Origin: Blastococcus litoris
GTDB taxonomy: Bacteria > Actinomycetota > Actinomycetes > Mycobacteriales > Geodermatophilaceae
Assembly (NCBI RefSeq): GCF_003075095.1
Contig: NZ_QCZF01000002.1
Coordinates: 248,001 to 312,000 of the forward strand
Length of the DNA stretch: 64,000 nucleotides
Direction: 5' to 3'
Below, in pieces: positions 25,588 through 39,595 of this stretch. A program made the translations under genes and the position numbers. The notes under the pieces were generated by a model that was not told the origin of the DNA, made no database searches, and saw nothing but the letters and a program-made list of their open reading frames with translations. Numbering within the stretch: the first letter of the stretch is position 1; the number at the start of each line of letters is the position of its first letter.

Positions 25588-27036
25588 ATGGACGCTAGCG
25601 GAGCCCTCGACAGTGCCCGTCCCGCTCCGAGCGCGGCCGCGACGGTGGGCCTGCCGGCCACCGAGATCGCGCGGCTGGTCCGCTCGGGGGAGGTGACGGC
25701 GGTCGACGTCGTCCGCGCCCACCTCGACCACATCGACGCCGTGGACGCCCGCGTCGGCGCCTTCCGCCTGGTCCGGCGCGAGGCCGCGCTCGCCGAGGCG
25801 CACGCCATCGACACGGCGCTCACCCGCTTCGCGCTCCCGCTCGCCGGCGTCCCCGTCGCGGTGAAGGACAACGTGGCCGTCGCGGGGGAGGTCTGCACCG
25901 ACGGCTCGCCGGCCTGCCCGGAGCGGACGGCGGAGCGGGACCACCCGGTGGTCGCCCGGCTGCGCAAGGCCGGGGCCGTCGTCGTCGGCATCACCCGCGC
26001 CCCCGAGCTGTGCCTCTACGCCGCGACCGACGGCCCGGGCGCCGTCAGCCGCAACCCCTGGGACACGGCGCGCTCGCCGGCCGGCAGCTCGGGGGGCAGC
26101 GCCGCGGCGGTCGCCTCCGGGTCGGTCCCGCTGGCGCACGGCAACGACGGCATGGGGTCCCTGCGCCTCCCGGCCGCCGCCTGCGGACTCGTCACCCTCA
26201 AGCCCGGCACCGGTGTCGTCCCGGCCGAGATCGGCGCCGACAGCTGGTCGGGCATGGCGGTGAACGGCGCCCTGGCGACCACGGTGTCCGACCTCGCGGT
26301 GGCCCACGCCGTCCTGGCGGGGGAGGAGCCGAGCGAGCCCGAGGCGCCCGGCCGGCCGCTGCGCATCGTCCTGTCCACCCGCTCCCCGGTCCCGGGTGTG
26401 CGTGCCGACGCCGCCACCCGCGCGGCGGTCGAGGCGGTGGTCGAGCGCCTCCGGGCGGCCGGCCACACGGTGGTGCGCCGCGAGCCCCCGATCACCCTGG
26501 GCGCGGCGGCCGGGGCGCTGACCCGCTGGATGGTCGGTGCGGAGGACGACGCGGAGCACCTCGGGATCGACCGGCGCGCGCTCCAGCCGCGCAGCCGCAC
26601 GCACGCCCGGATCGGTCGCCTCGTCCGCCGGGCGGGCCTGGTCCGGCCCCGGACGGCGGAGCGGTTCCGGGAGCGCATGGTCGGCTTCTTCGGCGACGTC
26701 GACGTGCTGCTCAGCCCCGTCACGACCGGCCCGCCGCTGCCCGCGCGCCCCTGGCACGAGCGCGGGTTCCTCGCCAACATCACGGCCAACGCCCGCTGGG
26801 CGCCCTGGACCGCGGCCTGGAACCTCGCCGGCCTGCCGGCCGCCGTGGTACCCGCCGGCAGCCGACCCGACGGGCTGCCGGTCGCCGTCCAGTTCGTGGG
26901 CCCCCCGGGTGCCGAATCGCGACTACTCTGGCTGGCCGGAGAGCTGGAACGCCTGCAGCCGTGGCGGCGCTACGCCCCCGTCTTCGATCCCACCGCGCCA
27001 CCGTCCGCGCCGCCCGCCGGGGCGTCCGCGGAGTAG
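25588..27036 (+). CDS. Amidase signature family hydrolase
   Basis: A protein of 482 aa. The Ser-cisSer-Lys triad of the amidase signature family is visible: Lys in PVAVKDNVAV, and SPAGSSGGSAAAVASG carrying the cis-Ser and nucleophile region. The oxyanion segment reads GNDGMGSLRLPAA rather than the commoner GTDGGGSIR. The family hydrolyses amides, including gatA-type substrates, but the lack of gatB/gatC here and the divergent middle argue for a small-molecule amidase. The substrate is unknown. It lies just upstream of uvrA on the same strand, separated by 129 bases. Confidence 0.85.
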   Translation: MDASGALDSARPAPSAAATVGLPATEIARLVRSGEVTAVDVVRAHLDHIDAVDARVGAFRLVRREAALAEAHAIDTALTRFALPLAGVPVAVKDNVAVAGEVCTDGSPACPERTAERDHPVVARLRKAGAVVVGITRAPELCLYAATDGPGAVSRNPWDTARSPAGSSGGSAAAVASGSVPLAHGNDGMGSLRLPAAACGLVTLKPGTGVVPAEIGADSWSGMAVNGALATTVSDLAVAHAVLAGEEPSEPEAPGRPLRIVLSTRSPVPGVRADAATRAAVEAVVERLRAAGHTVVRREPPITLGAAAGALTRWMVGAEDDAEHLGIDRRALQPRSRTHARIGRLVRRAGLVRPRTAERFRERMVGFFGDVDVLLSPVTTGPPLPARPWHERGFLANITANARWAPWTAAWNLAGLPAAVVPAGSRPDGLPVAVQFVGPPGAESRLLWLAGELERLQPWRRYAPVFDPTAPPSAPPAGASAE

Positions 27037-27165
27037 CGCGGCGCGCCGTCGCGCGAGCGTGACGGGAGCGACACGGGGGCACGCCGAGCGGGGGGAACAG
27101 CTCCCTGACCGGGGACCTTGCTCCCGGTGATGATGCATCTGGCCACAGCGACTGACAGGGATCAC

Positions 27166-30057
<2,892 letters not shown>

Positions 30058-30066
30058 GTTCCCTGA

Positions 30067-30103
30067 CGTCGCCTGACCCGGATCCGGTCCGGGTCAGGCG
30101 ACG
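30067..30103. terminator. Bidirectional terminator between uvrA and a convergent gene
   Basis: A perfect 16-bp stem (30067-30082 with 30088-30103) has a five-base loop TCCGG. It begins 10 bases after uvrA and contains the stop codon (30094-30096) of the minus-strand gene, so it can serve both transcripts. The stem is followed by no T-run on either side. Confidence 0.8.
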
Positions 30104-30630
30104 GGCTGCGGCCGGGAGGGCGGCCGCTGGTCGACGACGTCCACCAGCACCGCGCCCCATGGCTCCGGTACCCGACCGGCGGACACTGCCGCCACGACCG
30201 TGGTCACCGTCTGCGCGGCGGCCTCCGCCCCGGTGATCTGCCAGCGGCCCCAGCGCCGGATCCGGCCGCGTGCCACCAGTTCGACCTCCCAGGTCTCCGA
30301 CTTCGGCGTCCGCAGGTGGGCGATCGCCTCACCGACGAGCCGGACGGCGTGACCGACGGCCCACGGTGCGGTGCCCTGACGCATCGGGGTGTCCCGGAAC
30401 TCCGCGAAGACCAGTTCGCGCTCCACGTCGACCGTGTCGGCCGGCAGACGCCAGTCGCCGCACCCCGGAGCGATCGCAGGAGGGGGCAGCGGGGACAGCG
30501 CTGCCGTCAGCCGGCGCCGCAGCGACTCCTCCTCCGGTCCGGGCAGCGGTGGGGGCGTCCCGGTCCCGCGCAGCTGCCGCGCGCGCACCGTCCAGCGGGC
30601 ACCCCACGCGTCGGTCACCGTTCGGCGCAC
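30094..30630 (-). CDS. Hypothetical protein
   Basis: A protein of 178 aa, soluble, with no signal or membrane segment. It starts MRRTVTDAWGARWTVRARQL, has a proline-rich stretch (TGTPPPLPGP) and later GRIRRWGRWQITGAEAAAQT. The repeated Trp-Arg pattern and short beta-like segments suggest a small sandwich or barrel. I do not recognise a family. It is convergent with uvrA and shares its terminator. The last residues lie within the stem. Confidence 0.6.
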   Translation of the reverse strand: MRRTVTDAWGARWTVRARQLRGTGTPPPLPGPEEESLRRRLTAALSPLPPPAIAPGCGDWRLPADTVDVERELVFAEFRDTPMRQGTAPWAVGHAVRLVGEAIAHLRTPKSETWEVELVARGRIRRWGRWQITGAEAAAQTVTTVVAAVSAGRVPEPWGAVLVDVVDQRPPSRPQPVA

Positions 30631-30772
30631 TGCACCCGCCCTCCGTCGTCAGGAGGAAGGAGCGTGCCATCGCGCCGCGGACCTCCGGACCCTCTGTCCA
30701 CAGGTACTCCCGCTTGACCGGCCGACCGCGTCCCGGTAGGCCCGACAGGGACATCAGGCGGAGGGACGTGCG

Positions 30773-31699
30773 ATGAGCTTCAAGGCCGAGGACGGAGTGC
30801 TGCAGGGGCCGGACGGGTCCCGGGTGCGCTACCGGCACTGGCAGCCGGGCGGCGACGTCCGGGGGACCGTCCAGGTCGTGCACGGGGCCTCGGAGCACTC
30901 CGGTCGCTACAGCCGTCTCGCCGGCGCGCTCACCGACCGTGGCATCGCCGTCTACGCGATGGACCTGCGCGGCCACGGCCGGACGGCGGAGAGCACCGGC
31001 ATCGGCCGGTTCGGCGGGCTCGGCGTCGACGCGGTCCTCGACGACGTCGAGGCGCTGCACCTGGTGATGGACGAGCGCCACCCCGGGGTGCCGCGCGTGC
31101 TGCTGGGGCACTCGATGGGCTCGATCATCGCCCTGGCCGCCGCCGAGCGGAACGGCACCGACCTCGCGGGGCTCGCGCTCTCGGGACCGATCGGCGTCGC
31201 CCCGCACCTCGCCGACAGCGTCACGGCGCTCGAGGAGGCCGTCGCCGCCGGCGCGGGCGACCACGCCCTCGATGCGCTCGGCGCCTTCAACGAGTCGTTC
31301 GAGCCCGCCCGCACCCGGTACGACTGGCTCTCCCGCGACCCGGCAGAGGTCGACGCCTACATCGCCGATCCGTTGAGCGGGGACGAGATGCCGCTGACCG
31401 CGGCGTACGCCGCGGGCGTCTTCGCGCTCGCGGTCCGGGCCGCGACGCCCGAGGCGGTGGCCACCCTGCCCGCGGGGCTGCCGGTGCTGCTGCTCTCCGG
31501 GCAGCTCGACCCGGTCGGTGGCGCCGACGCCGTCCAGGTCACGGCCCTCGCCCAGCTGTTCACCGAGCGCGGCCTGCCCGTGGAGCAGCACGTGTACCCG
31601 GAGGCCAGGCACGAGGTCTTCAACGAGACGAACCGCGACGAGGTGGTCGCCGACCTCCTCGCCTGGCTCGACCAGCGGCTGGCCGTGGGCACCGGCTGA
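30773..31699 (+). CDS. Alpha/beta-hydrolase, monoacylglycerol lipase-like
   Basis: A protein of 308 aa of the serine aminopeptidase S33/monoglyceride lipase group. It has the oxyanion HGASEHSGRY, the VYAMDLRGHGRT turn, the nucleophile elbow VLLGHSMGSIIAL, and catalytic Asp and His in LLSGQLDPVGG and YPEARHEVFNE. It should cleave a lipid ester and is probably cytoplasmic. GGAGGGACGTGCG precedes the ATG. A single gene by spacing; the next gene has its own promoter. Confidence 0.88.
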   Translation: MSFKAEDGVLQGPDGSRVRYRHWQPGGDVRGTVQVVHGASEHSGRYSRLAGALTDRGIAVYAMDLRGHGRTAESTGIGRFGGLGVDAVLDDVEALHLVMDERHPGVPRVLLGHSMGSIIALAAAERNGTDLAGLALSGPIGVAPHLADSVTALEEAVAAGAGDHALDALGAFNESFEPARTRYDWLSRDPAEVDAYIADPLSGDEMPLTAAYAAGVFALAVRAATPEAVATLPAGLPVLLLSGQLDPVGGADAVQVTALAQLFTERGLPVEQHVYPEARHEVFNETNRDEVVADLLAWLDQRLAVGTG

Positions 31700-31720
31700 T
31701 CACCCCCCGGGGGCGCGGGC

Positions 31721-31750
31721 TTGATACGAGCGGTCCCGGCCGCCTATGGT
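31721..31750 (+). promoter_or_regulatory. Sigma-A-type promoter of the small membrane protein gene
   Basis: TTGATA (31721-31726), an 18-base spacer, then TATGGT (31745-31750). This is the clearest -35/-10 pair in the window. The predicted start of transcription is near 31757, leaving a leader of about 50 bases with GAGGAGG before the ATG at 31806. Confidence 0.65.
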
Positions 31751-31805
31751 CCGTGTGACGGACGTCACCCCAGGTCGCCGGACGGTGGCCGCGAGGAGGC
31801 AGTGG

Positions 31806-32114
31806 ATGACCGCGCTCACGCCCGGCTGCGACCCCGACATGTCCACCACCGGGGCGCCTTTCGGCTCCGTGCCCGCTCGCCCGCGCCTGGTGTCCGGGGC
31901 GGTCCTGCTGGGGTTCGTGGTCCTGGCAGCGCTCCTCGTCCGGGCCGGCGCCCCCGGCGTCCTCGCCGTCCCCGTGCTGGTCGTCGCCGTCCCGTGCGCC
32001 GTCGCCCTCGTCGCGCGCGCCGTGCGGCTCGCGCAGCACGCCGGAGGAGCCGCCGCGGCTCCCGTGGCCCGTGCGCTGCACCTGTCCCGTCCGGTGCCCG
32101 GCACGACGTCCTGA
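31806..32114 (+). CDS. Small two-helix membrane protein
   Basis: A protein of 102 aa. A short polar start is followed by two hydrophobic helices (LVSGAVLLGFVVLAALLVRA and VLAVPVLVVAVPCAVALVAR) and a basic, alanine-rich tail. No family is recognised. The ATG at 31806 is chosen because GAGGAGG lies eight bases upstream; an ATG at 31746 would fall inside the -10 box. It has its own promoter and precedes uvrC. Confidence 0.6.
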   Translation: MTALTPGCDPDMSTTGAPFGSVPARPRLVSGAVLLGFVVLAALLVRAGAPGVLAVPVLVVAVPCAVALVARAVRLAQHAGGAAAAPVARALHLSRPVPGTTS

Positions 32115-32187
32115 GCCGCCCCGCCCGTCCGATGTGACGCCAGGGGCGGACGGGTACCGGGCCCGGCGGCCTGTCGGTCCCGCGACC

Positions 32188-32193
32188 TAATGT
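32188..32193 (+). promoter_or_regulatory. Probable -10 box of uvrC
   Basis: TAATGT ends six bases before the ATG at 32200, so the uvrC transcript is likely leaderless or nearly so. No -35 is convincing at 17 bases upstream. Confidence 0.45.
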
Positions 32194-32199
32194 GGGGGC

Positions 32200-34236
32200 A
32201 TGCCCGATCCGTCCACGTACCGCCCGGCGGTCGGCAGCATCCCGGAGTCCCCGGGGGTCTACAAGTTCCGCGACCCGAACGGCCGGGTCATCTACGTCGG
32301 CAAGGCCAAGAGCCTGCGCCAGCGGCTGAACAGCTACTTCGCCGACGTGGCCGGCCTGCACCCCCGCACCCGCCAGATGGTCACGACGGCGGGCAGCGTC
32401 GAGTGGACGGTCGTCGGCACCGAGGTCGAGGCCCTCCAGCTCGAGTACAACTGGATCAAGGAGTTCGACCCCCGGTTCAACGTCCGCTACCGCGACGACA
32501 AGAGCTACCCGTCGCTGGCCGTGACGCTGAACGAGGAGTACCCGCGGCTGCAGGTCATGCGTGGCCCCAAGAAGAAGGGCGTGCGCTACTTCGGCCCCTA
32601 CGCGCACGCCTGGGCCATCCGCGAGACGCTGGACACCCTCACCCGCGTCTTCCCCGCGCGCACCTGCTCGAACGGGGTCTTCAAGCGGGCGGGCCAGATC
32701 GGGCGCCCCTGCCTGCTGGGCTACATCGGCAAGTGCGCGGCGCCCTGCGTCGGCCGGGTCAGCGCCGACGAGCACCGGGCGATCGTCGACGACTTCTGCG
32801 ACTTCATGGCCGGGAAGACCGAGTCGATGATCAAGCGGCTCGAGCGCGAGATGGCTGCCGCCGCCGAGTCGATGGAGTACGAGAAGGCCGCCCGGCTGCG
32901 CGACGACCTCGGCGCCCTGCGCCGGGCCCTCGAGAAGCAGGCCGTCGTGCTCGGTGACGGCACCGACGCCGACGTCGTCGCCTTCGCCCAGGACGAGCTG
33001 GAGGCCGCCGTCCAGGTCTTCCACGTGCGCGGTGGGCGGGTCCGCGGCCAGCGCGGCTGGATCGTCGACAAGGTCGAGGCGGTCACCACCGGGGAGCTCG
33101 TCGAGCAGTTCCTGCTGCAGGTGTACGGCGGCGTGGACGAGCAGACCGGCGTCGGCGAGGCGGGGGAGGCCGTGCCCCGGGAGGTGCTCGTCCCCGAGCT
33201 GCCGGAGGACGCCGACGTCTACACCGAGCTGCTCGAGGAGCTCCGTGGTGGCCGGGTGTCCCTGCGGGTGCCCCAGCGCGGTGACAAGCGGAGCCTGCTG
33301 GAGACGGTGGAGCGCAACGCCAAGGAGGCGTTCGCCCGCCACCGGGTGAAGCGGGCCAGCGACCTGACCGCCCGCTCGCTGGCGCTGTCGGAGCTGCAGG
33401 AGGCGCTGGAGCTCCCGGACGCGCCGCTGCGCATCGAGTGCATCGACATCTCGCACGTCCAGGGCACCAACGTGGTGGCCAGCATGGTCGTGTTCGAGGA
33501 CGGGCTGGCGAAGAAGTCCGACTACCGCCGGTTCTCGGTGGCCCAGGGGACCGACGACACCGCGGCGATGGCCGAGGTCGTCCGCCGCCGCTTCGCCCGG
33601 CACCTCAAGGAGGAGGCCGACCGCCGCGACGAGCAGGGCGTGGCGGCCGAGGAGGGCCGCCCGCGCCGGTTCGCCTACCCGCCGAACCTCCTCGTGGTCG
33701 ACGGCGGCGCGCCCCAGGTGGCCGCCGCCAGCAGGTCACTGACGGAACTCGGCATCGTCGACGTCGCGGTGTGCGGGCTGGCCAAGCGCATGGAGGAGGT
33801 GTGGCTGCCCGGCGACAGCGACCCCGTGATCCTGCCGCGCACCTCCGAGGCGCTGTACCTGCTGCAGCGGGTCCGCGACGAGGCCCACCGGTTCGCGATC
33901 ACGTACCACCGGCAGAAGCGGTCCACCAGCATGCTGGTGTCGATGTTGGACGACGTCCCCGGCCTCGGGGAGACGCGGCGGAAGGCGCTGATGAAGCAGT
34001 TCGGGTCCCTCAAACGGCTGCGCGCCGCCACCGTCGACGAGCTCACCGCGGTGCCGGGCATCGGCCGGCGCACGGCGGAGGCTGTGCAGGCGGCGATCGC
34101 GCTGCCGGCGGTGGAGGAGGGGCAGCCGGACGACGGGGCCACCGAGTCGACCACCGCACCGCAGGGGCCCGCCGAACGCGGCACGCCCCGGCCGGGCGCG
34201 GGGGAGACCGCCGAGGTCGGCCGGGTGGCCTCGTGA
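32200..34236 (+). CDS. uvrC: Excinuclease ABC subunit C
   Basis: Makes both incisions in nucleotide excision repair after UvrA and UvrB. Its 678 aa match the family. The N-terminal GIY-YIG nuclease begins [20 protein letters not shown] followed by GKAKSLRQR. The UVR domain lies near residue 215, the RNase H-like nuclease includes [13 protein letters not shown] and [11 protein letters not shown], and the C-terminal tandem helix-hairpin-helix reads [19 protein letters not shown] and [13 protein letters not shown]. After it comes a Pro/Thr-rich tail of about 40 residues. It overlaps rapZ as GTGA. Confidence 0.97.
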   Translation: MPDPSTYRPAVGSIPESPGVYKFRDPNGRVIYVGKAKSLRQRLNSYFADVAGLHPRTRQMVTTAGSVEWTVVGTEVEALQLEYNWIKEFDPRFNVRYRDDKSYPSLAVTLNEEYPRLQVMRGPKKKGVRYFGPYAHAWAIRETLDTLTRVFPARTCSNGVFKRAGQIGRPCLLGYIGKCAAPCVGRVSADEHRAIVDDFCDFMAGKTESMIKRLEREMAAAAESMEYEKAARLRDDLGALRRALEKQAVVLGDGTDADVVAFAQDELEAAVQVFHVRGGRVRGQRGWIVDKVEAVTTGELVEQFLLQVYGGVDEQTGVGEAGEAVPREVLVPELPEDADVYTELLEELRGGRVSLRVPQRGDKRSLLETVERNAKEAFARHRVKRASDLTARSLALSELQEALELPDAPLRIECIDISHVQGTNVVASMVVFEDGLAKKSDYRRFSVAQGTDDTAAMAEVVRRRFARHLKEEADRRDEQGVAAEEGRPRRFAYPPNLLVVDGGAPQVAAASRSLTELGIVDVAVCGLAKRMEEVWLPGDSDPVILPRTSEALYLLQRVRDEAHRFAITYHRQKRSTSMLVSMLDDVPGLGETRRKALMKQFGSLKRLRAATVDELTAVPGIGRRTAEAVQAAIALPAVEEGQPDDGATESTTAPQGPAERGTPRPGAGETAEVGRVAS

Positions 34237-35180
34237 GCGACGGGCTCGACGGCCGGGGGCCGAATCCGGCCGGACCGCAGACCGACGTCCCGCCCGGGCT
34301 CGACCCGGCGAGCACCGAGGTGCAGCCGCTCGAGGTCGTCGTCGTCACGGGCCTCTCCGGGGCGGGGAAGCTCAGCGCCGGCCGGGTCCTCGAGGACCTC
34401 GGCTGGTTCGTCGTCGACAACCTGCCGCCGGCGCTGCTGCAGCCGATGGTCGAGCTGGGCGCACGCGGCGACATCCGCCGCTTCGCCGCCGTCGTCGACG
34501 TGCGCAGCCGCGCCTTCTCCAGCGACCTGCAGGAGTCCATCCGGGTCCTGTCCGACGCGGGCAACCGGCCGCGCGTCATCTACGTGCACGCCCGCGACGA
34601 GGTGCTCGTGCGCCGCTACGAGTCGGTGCGCCGCGAGCACCCGCTGCAGGGCAACGGCACCCTCATCGACGGCATCTCGGCGGAGCGGGCGCTGCTGACC
34701 GGGATCGCCGGTGACGCCGACCTGTGGGTCGACACCAGCGACCTGAACGTGCACCAGCTGCGCGCGACCCTGGAGAACGCCTTCGCCCGCGAGGGCCGCA
34801 CGCAGCCGCTGACCGCGACGGTCATGAGCTTCGGCTTCAAGTACGGCCTGCCGCTCGACGCCGACCTGGTCGTGGACGCGCGCTTCCTCCCGAACCCGCA
34901 CTGGATCCCCGAGCTGCGGCCGAAGACCGGGCAGGACGCCGACGTGAGCGCCTACGTGCTGGGCCAGCCCGACGCCGGCGAGTTCCTCGACAGGTACACC
35001 GACGTCCTCCGCCTGCTCATCCCCGGCTACCGGCGGGAGGGCAAGCGGTACCTCACGCTCGCCGTCGGCTGCACCGGGGGCAAGCACCGCAGCGTCGCCA
35101 TCGCCGAGGAGTTCGCTCGGCGGCTCACCGCGGAGGGCCTCACCGCCGCGGCCCGGCACCGCGACCTGGGCCGCGAGTAG
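34233..35180 (+). CDS. rapZ: RapZ family nucleotide-binding protein
   Basis: About 315 aa. The N-terminal ATP-binding domain has [20 protein letters not shown], followed by [11 protein letters not shown]. The C-terminal domain ends [16 protein letters not shown]. In E. coli RapZ binds small RNAs and controls amino-sugar synthesis; in actinobacteria its role is less clear, but its place between uvrC and yvcK is highly conserved. The P-loop is unusual: Gly-Lys-Leu replaces Gly-Lys-Ser/Thr (codons AAG CTC), losing the hydroxyl that normally binds magnesium. The GTG start overlaps the uvrC stop, and its stop TAG overlaps the next GTG by one base. Confidence 0.93.
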   Translation: MSDGLDGRGPNPAGPQTDVPPGLDPASTEVQPLEVVVVTGLSGAGKLSAGRVLEDLGWFVVDNLPPALLQPMVELGARGDIRRFAAVVDVRSRAFSSDLQESIRVLSDAGNRPRVIYVHARDEVLVRRYESVRREHPLQGNGTLIDGISAERALLTGIAGDADLWVDTSDLNVHQLRATLENAFAREGRTQPLTATVMSFGFKYGLPLDADLVVDARFLPNPHWIPELRPKTGQDADVSAYVLGQPDAGEFLDRYTDVLRLLIPGYRREGKRYLTLAVGCTGGKHRSVAIAEEFARRLTAEGLTAAARHRDLGRE

Positions 35181-36130
35181 TGGGCGCCGGACCCCGCGTC
35201 GTCGCCTTCGGCGGCGGGCACGGGCTGGCGGCCGCTCTCGCCGCCTGGCGGCGGATCACGCCGGAGCTGACCGCCGTCGTCACCGTCGCCGACGACGGCG
35301 GATCGTCCGGCCGGATCCGGCGCGAGATGCCCATGCTGCCGCCCGGCGACCTCCGGATGGCGCTGGCCGCCCTCGCCGGGGACACCGAGCAGGGGCGCGA
35401 GCTGGCCGACCTGCTGCAGCACCGCCTCGGCGGCACGGGCGTCCTCGCCGGGCACCCGGTCGGGAACCTCATGCTCACCGGGCTCACCGAGATGCACGGC
35501 GGCGACCTCACCCGTGCCCTCGACCAGCTCGGGCAGCTGCTCGGCTGCTGCGGGCGGGTGCTGCCGATGGCCGACGTGCCGCTGGACCTCGTGGCCCGCG
35601 TGGAGAGCACCGACCCCGACGACCCTGAACGCAGCCGCACCATCCGCGGTCAGGTGGCGATCGCCGCCACCCCGGGGCACGTCCGCGACATCCTGCTGTC
35701 CCCGCCCGACCCGCCGGTGCACCCGGACGTGCTGTCGGCGATCGCCGCGGCGGACGTGGTCTCCCTCGGTCCCGGTTCCTGGTACACCTCTGTCCTGCCG
35801 CACCTGCTCGTGCCCCGGCTGCGCGCTGCGCTGACCGCGTCGGAGGCCCGGGTGGTCGTGGTGCTCAACCTCGTCCCGCAGCCGGGCGAGACCGACGGCT
35901 TTTCCCCGGAGGAGCATCTGAGCGTCCTGCGGGCACACCTGGGCGGAGTGGCGTTGCACACGGTGATCGCCGATGCTGACTCGGTGGTTGACCGCCGTGG
36001 TCTCCTGTCTGCGGTGCGCGAGTGCGGTGCCGAGCTCGTCCTGGCTCCGGTCGCCGAGCTCGACGGCGCGCCGCGGCACGATCCCGTGCGACTGTCCGCC
36101 GCGCTGGCCTCCGTGGTCGGTGCCCGGTGA
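35180..36130 (+). CDS. yvcK: YvcK/CofD-like gluconeogenesis factor
   Basis: About 316 aa of the CofD-like family, binding UDP-sugars in B. subtilis and needed for cell shape and growth on gluconeogenic substrates. In mycobacteria the homologue CuvA is linked to cell wall growth. Visible motifs are VVAFGGGHGLAAAL, VVTVADDGGSSGRIR, HPVGNLMLTGL, and GPGSWYTSVLPHLLV. The GTG at 35180 shares one base with the rapZ stop. It is followed 91 bases later by whiA. Confidence 0.93.
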   Translation: MGAGPRVVAFGGGHGLAAALAAWRRITPELTAVVTVADDGGSSGRIRREMPMLPPGDLRMALAALAGDTEQGRELADLLQHRLGGTGVLAGHPVGNLMLTGLTEMHGGDLTRALDQLGQLLGCCGRVLPMADVPLDLVARVESTDPDDPERSRTIRGQVAIAATPGHVRDILLSPPDPPVHPDVLSAIAAADVVSLGPGSWYTSVLPHLLVPRLRAALTASEARVVVVLNLVPQPGETDGFSPEEHLSVLRAHLGGVALHTVIADADSVVDRRGLLSAVRECGAELVLAPVAELDGAPRHDPVRLSAALASVVGAR

Positions 36131-36221
36131 GGGAGTACGGGTGTCCGATCGGGTATCGGAACTGGCGTTCGACAGCTTTCGATCCTGAGCGGTCGGTACA
36201 AGGGGGAAGGGGACGCCGCAC

Positions 36222-37202
36222 ATGGCGATGACCGCAATGGTCAAGGACGAGCTCTCGCGGGTCGAGTGCACGAAGACGTCCGAGCGCAAGGCCGAGGTCA
36301 CGGCGCTGCTGCGCTTCTCGGGCGGGCTGCACATCGTGGGCGGGCGCGTGGTCATCGAGGCCGAGCTCGACACGGGCTCGGTGGCCAGACGGCTGCGCCG
36401 CGACATCAGCGAGGTGTACGGCTACACGAGCGGCGTGAGCGTGCTCGCCGGCGGCAACATCCGCCGCGGGGTGCGCTACCTGGTCCGGATCGCCAAGCAC
36501 GGCGAGGGCCTGGCCCGGCAGACCGGGCTCGTCGACCAGCGCGGCCGGCCGGTCCGCGGGCTGCCGCCCGCGGTCGTGTCCGGCGGCATCAACGACGCCG
36601 AGGCCGCCTGGCGCGGCGCGTTCCTCGCGCACGGCTCCCTCACCGAGCCGGGCCGCTCCTCCTCGCTCGAGGTGACCTGCCCCGGGCCGGAGGCCGCGAT
36701 GGCGCTCGTGGGCGCCGCCCGCCGGCTCGGGATCCCGGCCAAGGCGCGCGAGGTCCGCGGCGCCGACCGGGTCGTCATCCGGGACGGCGACGCCATCAGC
36801 GCGCTGCTGACCCGCATGGGTGCGCACGACGCCGTCCTCGCCTGGGAGGAGCGGCGCATGCGCCGCGAGGTCCGGGCCACCGCCAACCGGCTGGCCAACT
36901 TCGACGACGCCAACCTGCGTCGGTCGGCTCGCGCCGCCGTCGCGGCCAGCGCCCGCGTGGAGCGCGCCCTGGAGATCCTGGCCAACGACGCGCCCGAGCA
37001 CCTGCTGGTCGCCGGCCGCTTGCGTCTGGAGTACGGCCAGGCGTCGCTGGAGGAGCTCGGGCAGCGCGCCGACCCGCCGATGACCAAGGACGCCGTCGCC
37101 GGTCGCATACGGCGTCTGCTCGCCATGGCGGACAAGCGCGCGAAGGACCTCGGCATCCCCGACACGGAGTCCGTCGTCACCGACGACATGCTCGCCCAGT
37201 AG
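36222..37202 (+). CDS. whiA: Sporulation and cell-division regulator WhiA
   Basis: A protein of 326 aa. WhiA combines a LAGLIDADG-type homing-endonuclease fold ([20 protein letters not shown] and later [11 protein letters not shown]) with a C-terminal HTH ([20 protein letters not shown], then IRRLLAMA). In Streptomyces it activates sporulation septation with WhiB; in non-sporulating relatives it affects division. No endonuclease activity is expected. GGGGGAAGGGG precedes the ATG. Two stem-loops follow the gene. Confidence 0.96.
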   Translation: MAMTAMVKDELSRVECTKTSERKAEVTALLRFSGGLHIVGGRVVIEAELDTGSVARRLRRDISEVYGYTSGVSVLAGGNIRRGVRYLVRIAKHGEGLARQTGLVDQRGRPVRGLPPAVVSGGINDAEAAWRGAFLAHGSLTEPGRSSSLEVTCPGPEAAMALVGAARRLGIPAKAREVRGADRVVIRDGDAISALLTRMGAHDAVLAWEERRMRREVRATANRLANFDDANLRRSARAAVAASARVERALEILANDAPEHLLVAGRLRLEYGQASLEELGQRADPPMTKDAVAGRIRRLLAMADKRAKDLGIPDTESVVTDDMLAQ

Positions 37203-37210
37203 CGCCGTCC

Positions 37211-37294
37211 GTCCTGGCTCACCGTTCCGGGTCCTGGCTCACCGTCCACCGTGAGCCAGGACCCGTGATGATCAGGAGAGCTGATCATCACGGG
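37211..37294 (+). repeat. Tandem stem-loops with a 15-bp direct repeat between whiA and gap
   Basis: GTCCTGGCTCACCGT occurs twice as a direct repeat (37211-37225 and 37231-37245). The second copy forms the left arm of a 14-bp perfect stem (37229-37242 with 37251-37264, eight-base loop). A second 14-bp perfect stem follows (37262-37275 with 37281-37294, loop GAGAG). The two share CCC at 37262-37264. Together they could end whiA transcription, or be a dispersed repeat family of this genome; the second stem is unusually AT-rich for this region. Confidence 0.75.
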
Positions 37295-37326
37295 CGGCAG
37301 GAGCCTCGGACGCGCCGGACCGATAG

Positions 37327-38390
<1,064 letters not shown>

Positions 38391-38391
<1 letters not shown>

Positions 38392-39584
38392 TGCGTTCAG
38401 TCGACGACCTCATCACCGAGGGGGTCTCGGGTCGGCGCGTGCTCCTGCGCGCCGACCTGAACGTCCCGCTCGACAAGACCACCCGCCAGATCACCGACGA
38501 CGGCCGCATCCGCGCCAGCCTGCCCACCCTGCAGGCGCTGCGCGAGGCCGGCGCGCGCGTGATCGTCTCCGCGCACCTCGGCCGCCCGAAGGGTGCCCCG
38601 GACCCGCAGTTCTCCCTCGCGCCGGTCGCCGCGCGCCTGGGCGAGCTGCTGGGGACGGCCGTGCCGCTGGCGACCGACGTCGCGGGGGACGACGCCCGGG
38701 CCAAGGCCGGGGCGCTCGGCGACGGCGAGGTCCTGCTGCTGGAGAACGTGCGCTTCGAGGCCGCCGAGACCTCGAAGGACGACGCCGAGCGGGGGGAGCT
38801 GGCCGACCGGTTCGCCGCCCTGGCCGACGTCTACGTGGACGACGCGTTCGGCGCGGTGCACCGCAAGCACGCGTCGGTCTACGACGTCGCCCTGCGGCTG
38901 CCGCACTACGCCGGCCGGCTGGTGGCGCAGGAGCTCGACGTGCTGCGCCGCCTCACCAGCGACCCCGAGCGGCCCTACGTCGTCGTCCTCGGCGGGTCGA
39001 AGGTCAGCGACAAGCTGGCGGTCATCGAGGCGCTGCTGCCCAAGGTCGACCGGCTGCTCGTGGGCGGCGGGATGTGCTTCACCTTCCTCGCGGCCCAGGG
39101 CCACGGCGTCGGGAAGTCGCTGCTGGAGGCCGACCAGGTCGACACCTGCCGGCGGCTGCTCGACGAGGCGGGCGACCGGATCGTGCTGCCGGTCGACGTG
39201 GTGTGCGCGCCGGAGTTCAGCGCCGACGCCCCGACCACCACGGTCGGCGTCGACGCCATCCCGGACGACCAGATGGGCCTCGACGTCGGCCCCCGCACGG
39301 TGGAGCTGTTCGGGCGCGAGCTCGGCGGCGCGCTGACGGTCTTCTGGAACGGCCCGATGGGCGTGTTCGAGCTGGCCCCGTTCCAGGCGGGCACCCGCGG
39401 GGTGGCCGGGGCGGTGTCGCACGTCGAAGGGCTGTCCGTCGTCGGCGGCGGCGACTCGGCGGCGGCGGTGCGGCAGCTCGGGCTCGACGAGAGCGCCTAC
39501 GGGCACATCAGCACCGGCGGCGGTGCCTCCCTCGAGTACCTCGAGGGCCGGGACCTCCCGGGCCTCGCGGTCCTCGCCGACTGA
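38391..39584 (+). CDS. pgk: Phosphoglycerate kinase
   Basis: Transfers the acyl phosphate of 1,3-bisphosphoglycerate to ADP. 397 aa. It has the [12 protein letters not shown] start motif, the substrate HLGRPKG loop, [25 protein letters not shown] and the nucleotide-binding [11 protein letters not shown] and GGGDSAAAV. The order gap-pgk-tpiA is the common actinobacterial glycolytic operon. The start overlaps the gap stop. Confidence 0.96.
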
Positions 39585-39595
39585 ACGGGGCCGAG

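Noticed and set aside
27080-27110. LexA (SOS) box before uvrA
   Set aside because: GGAACAGCTCCC is present, but the GAAC-N4-GTTC form expected in actinobacteria is not met.
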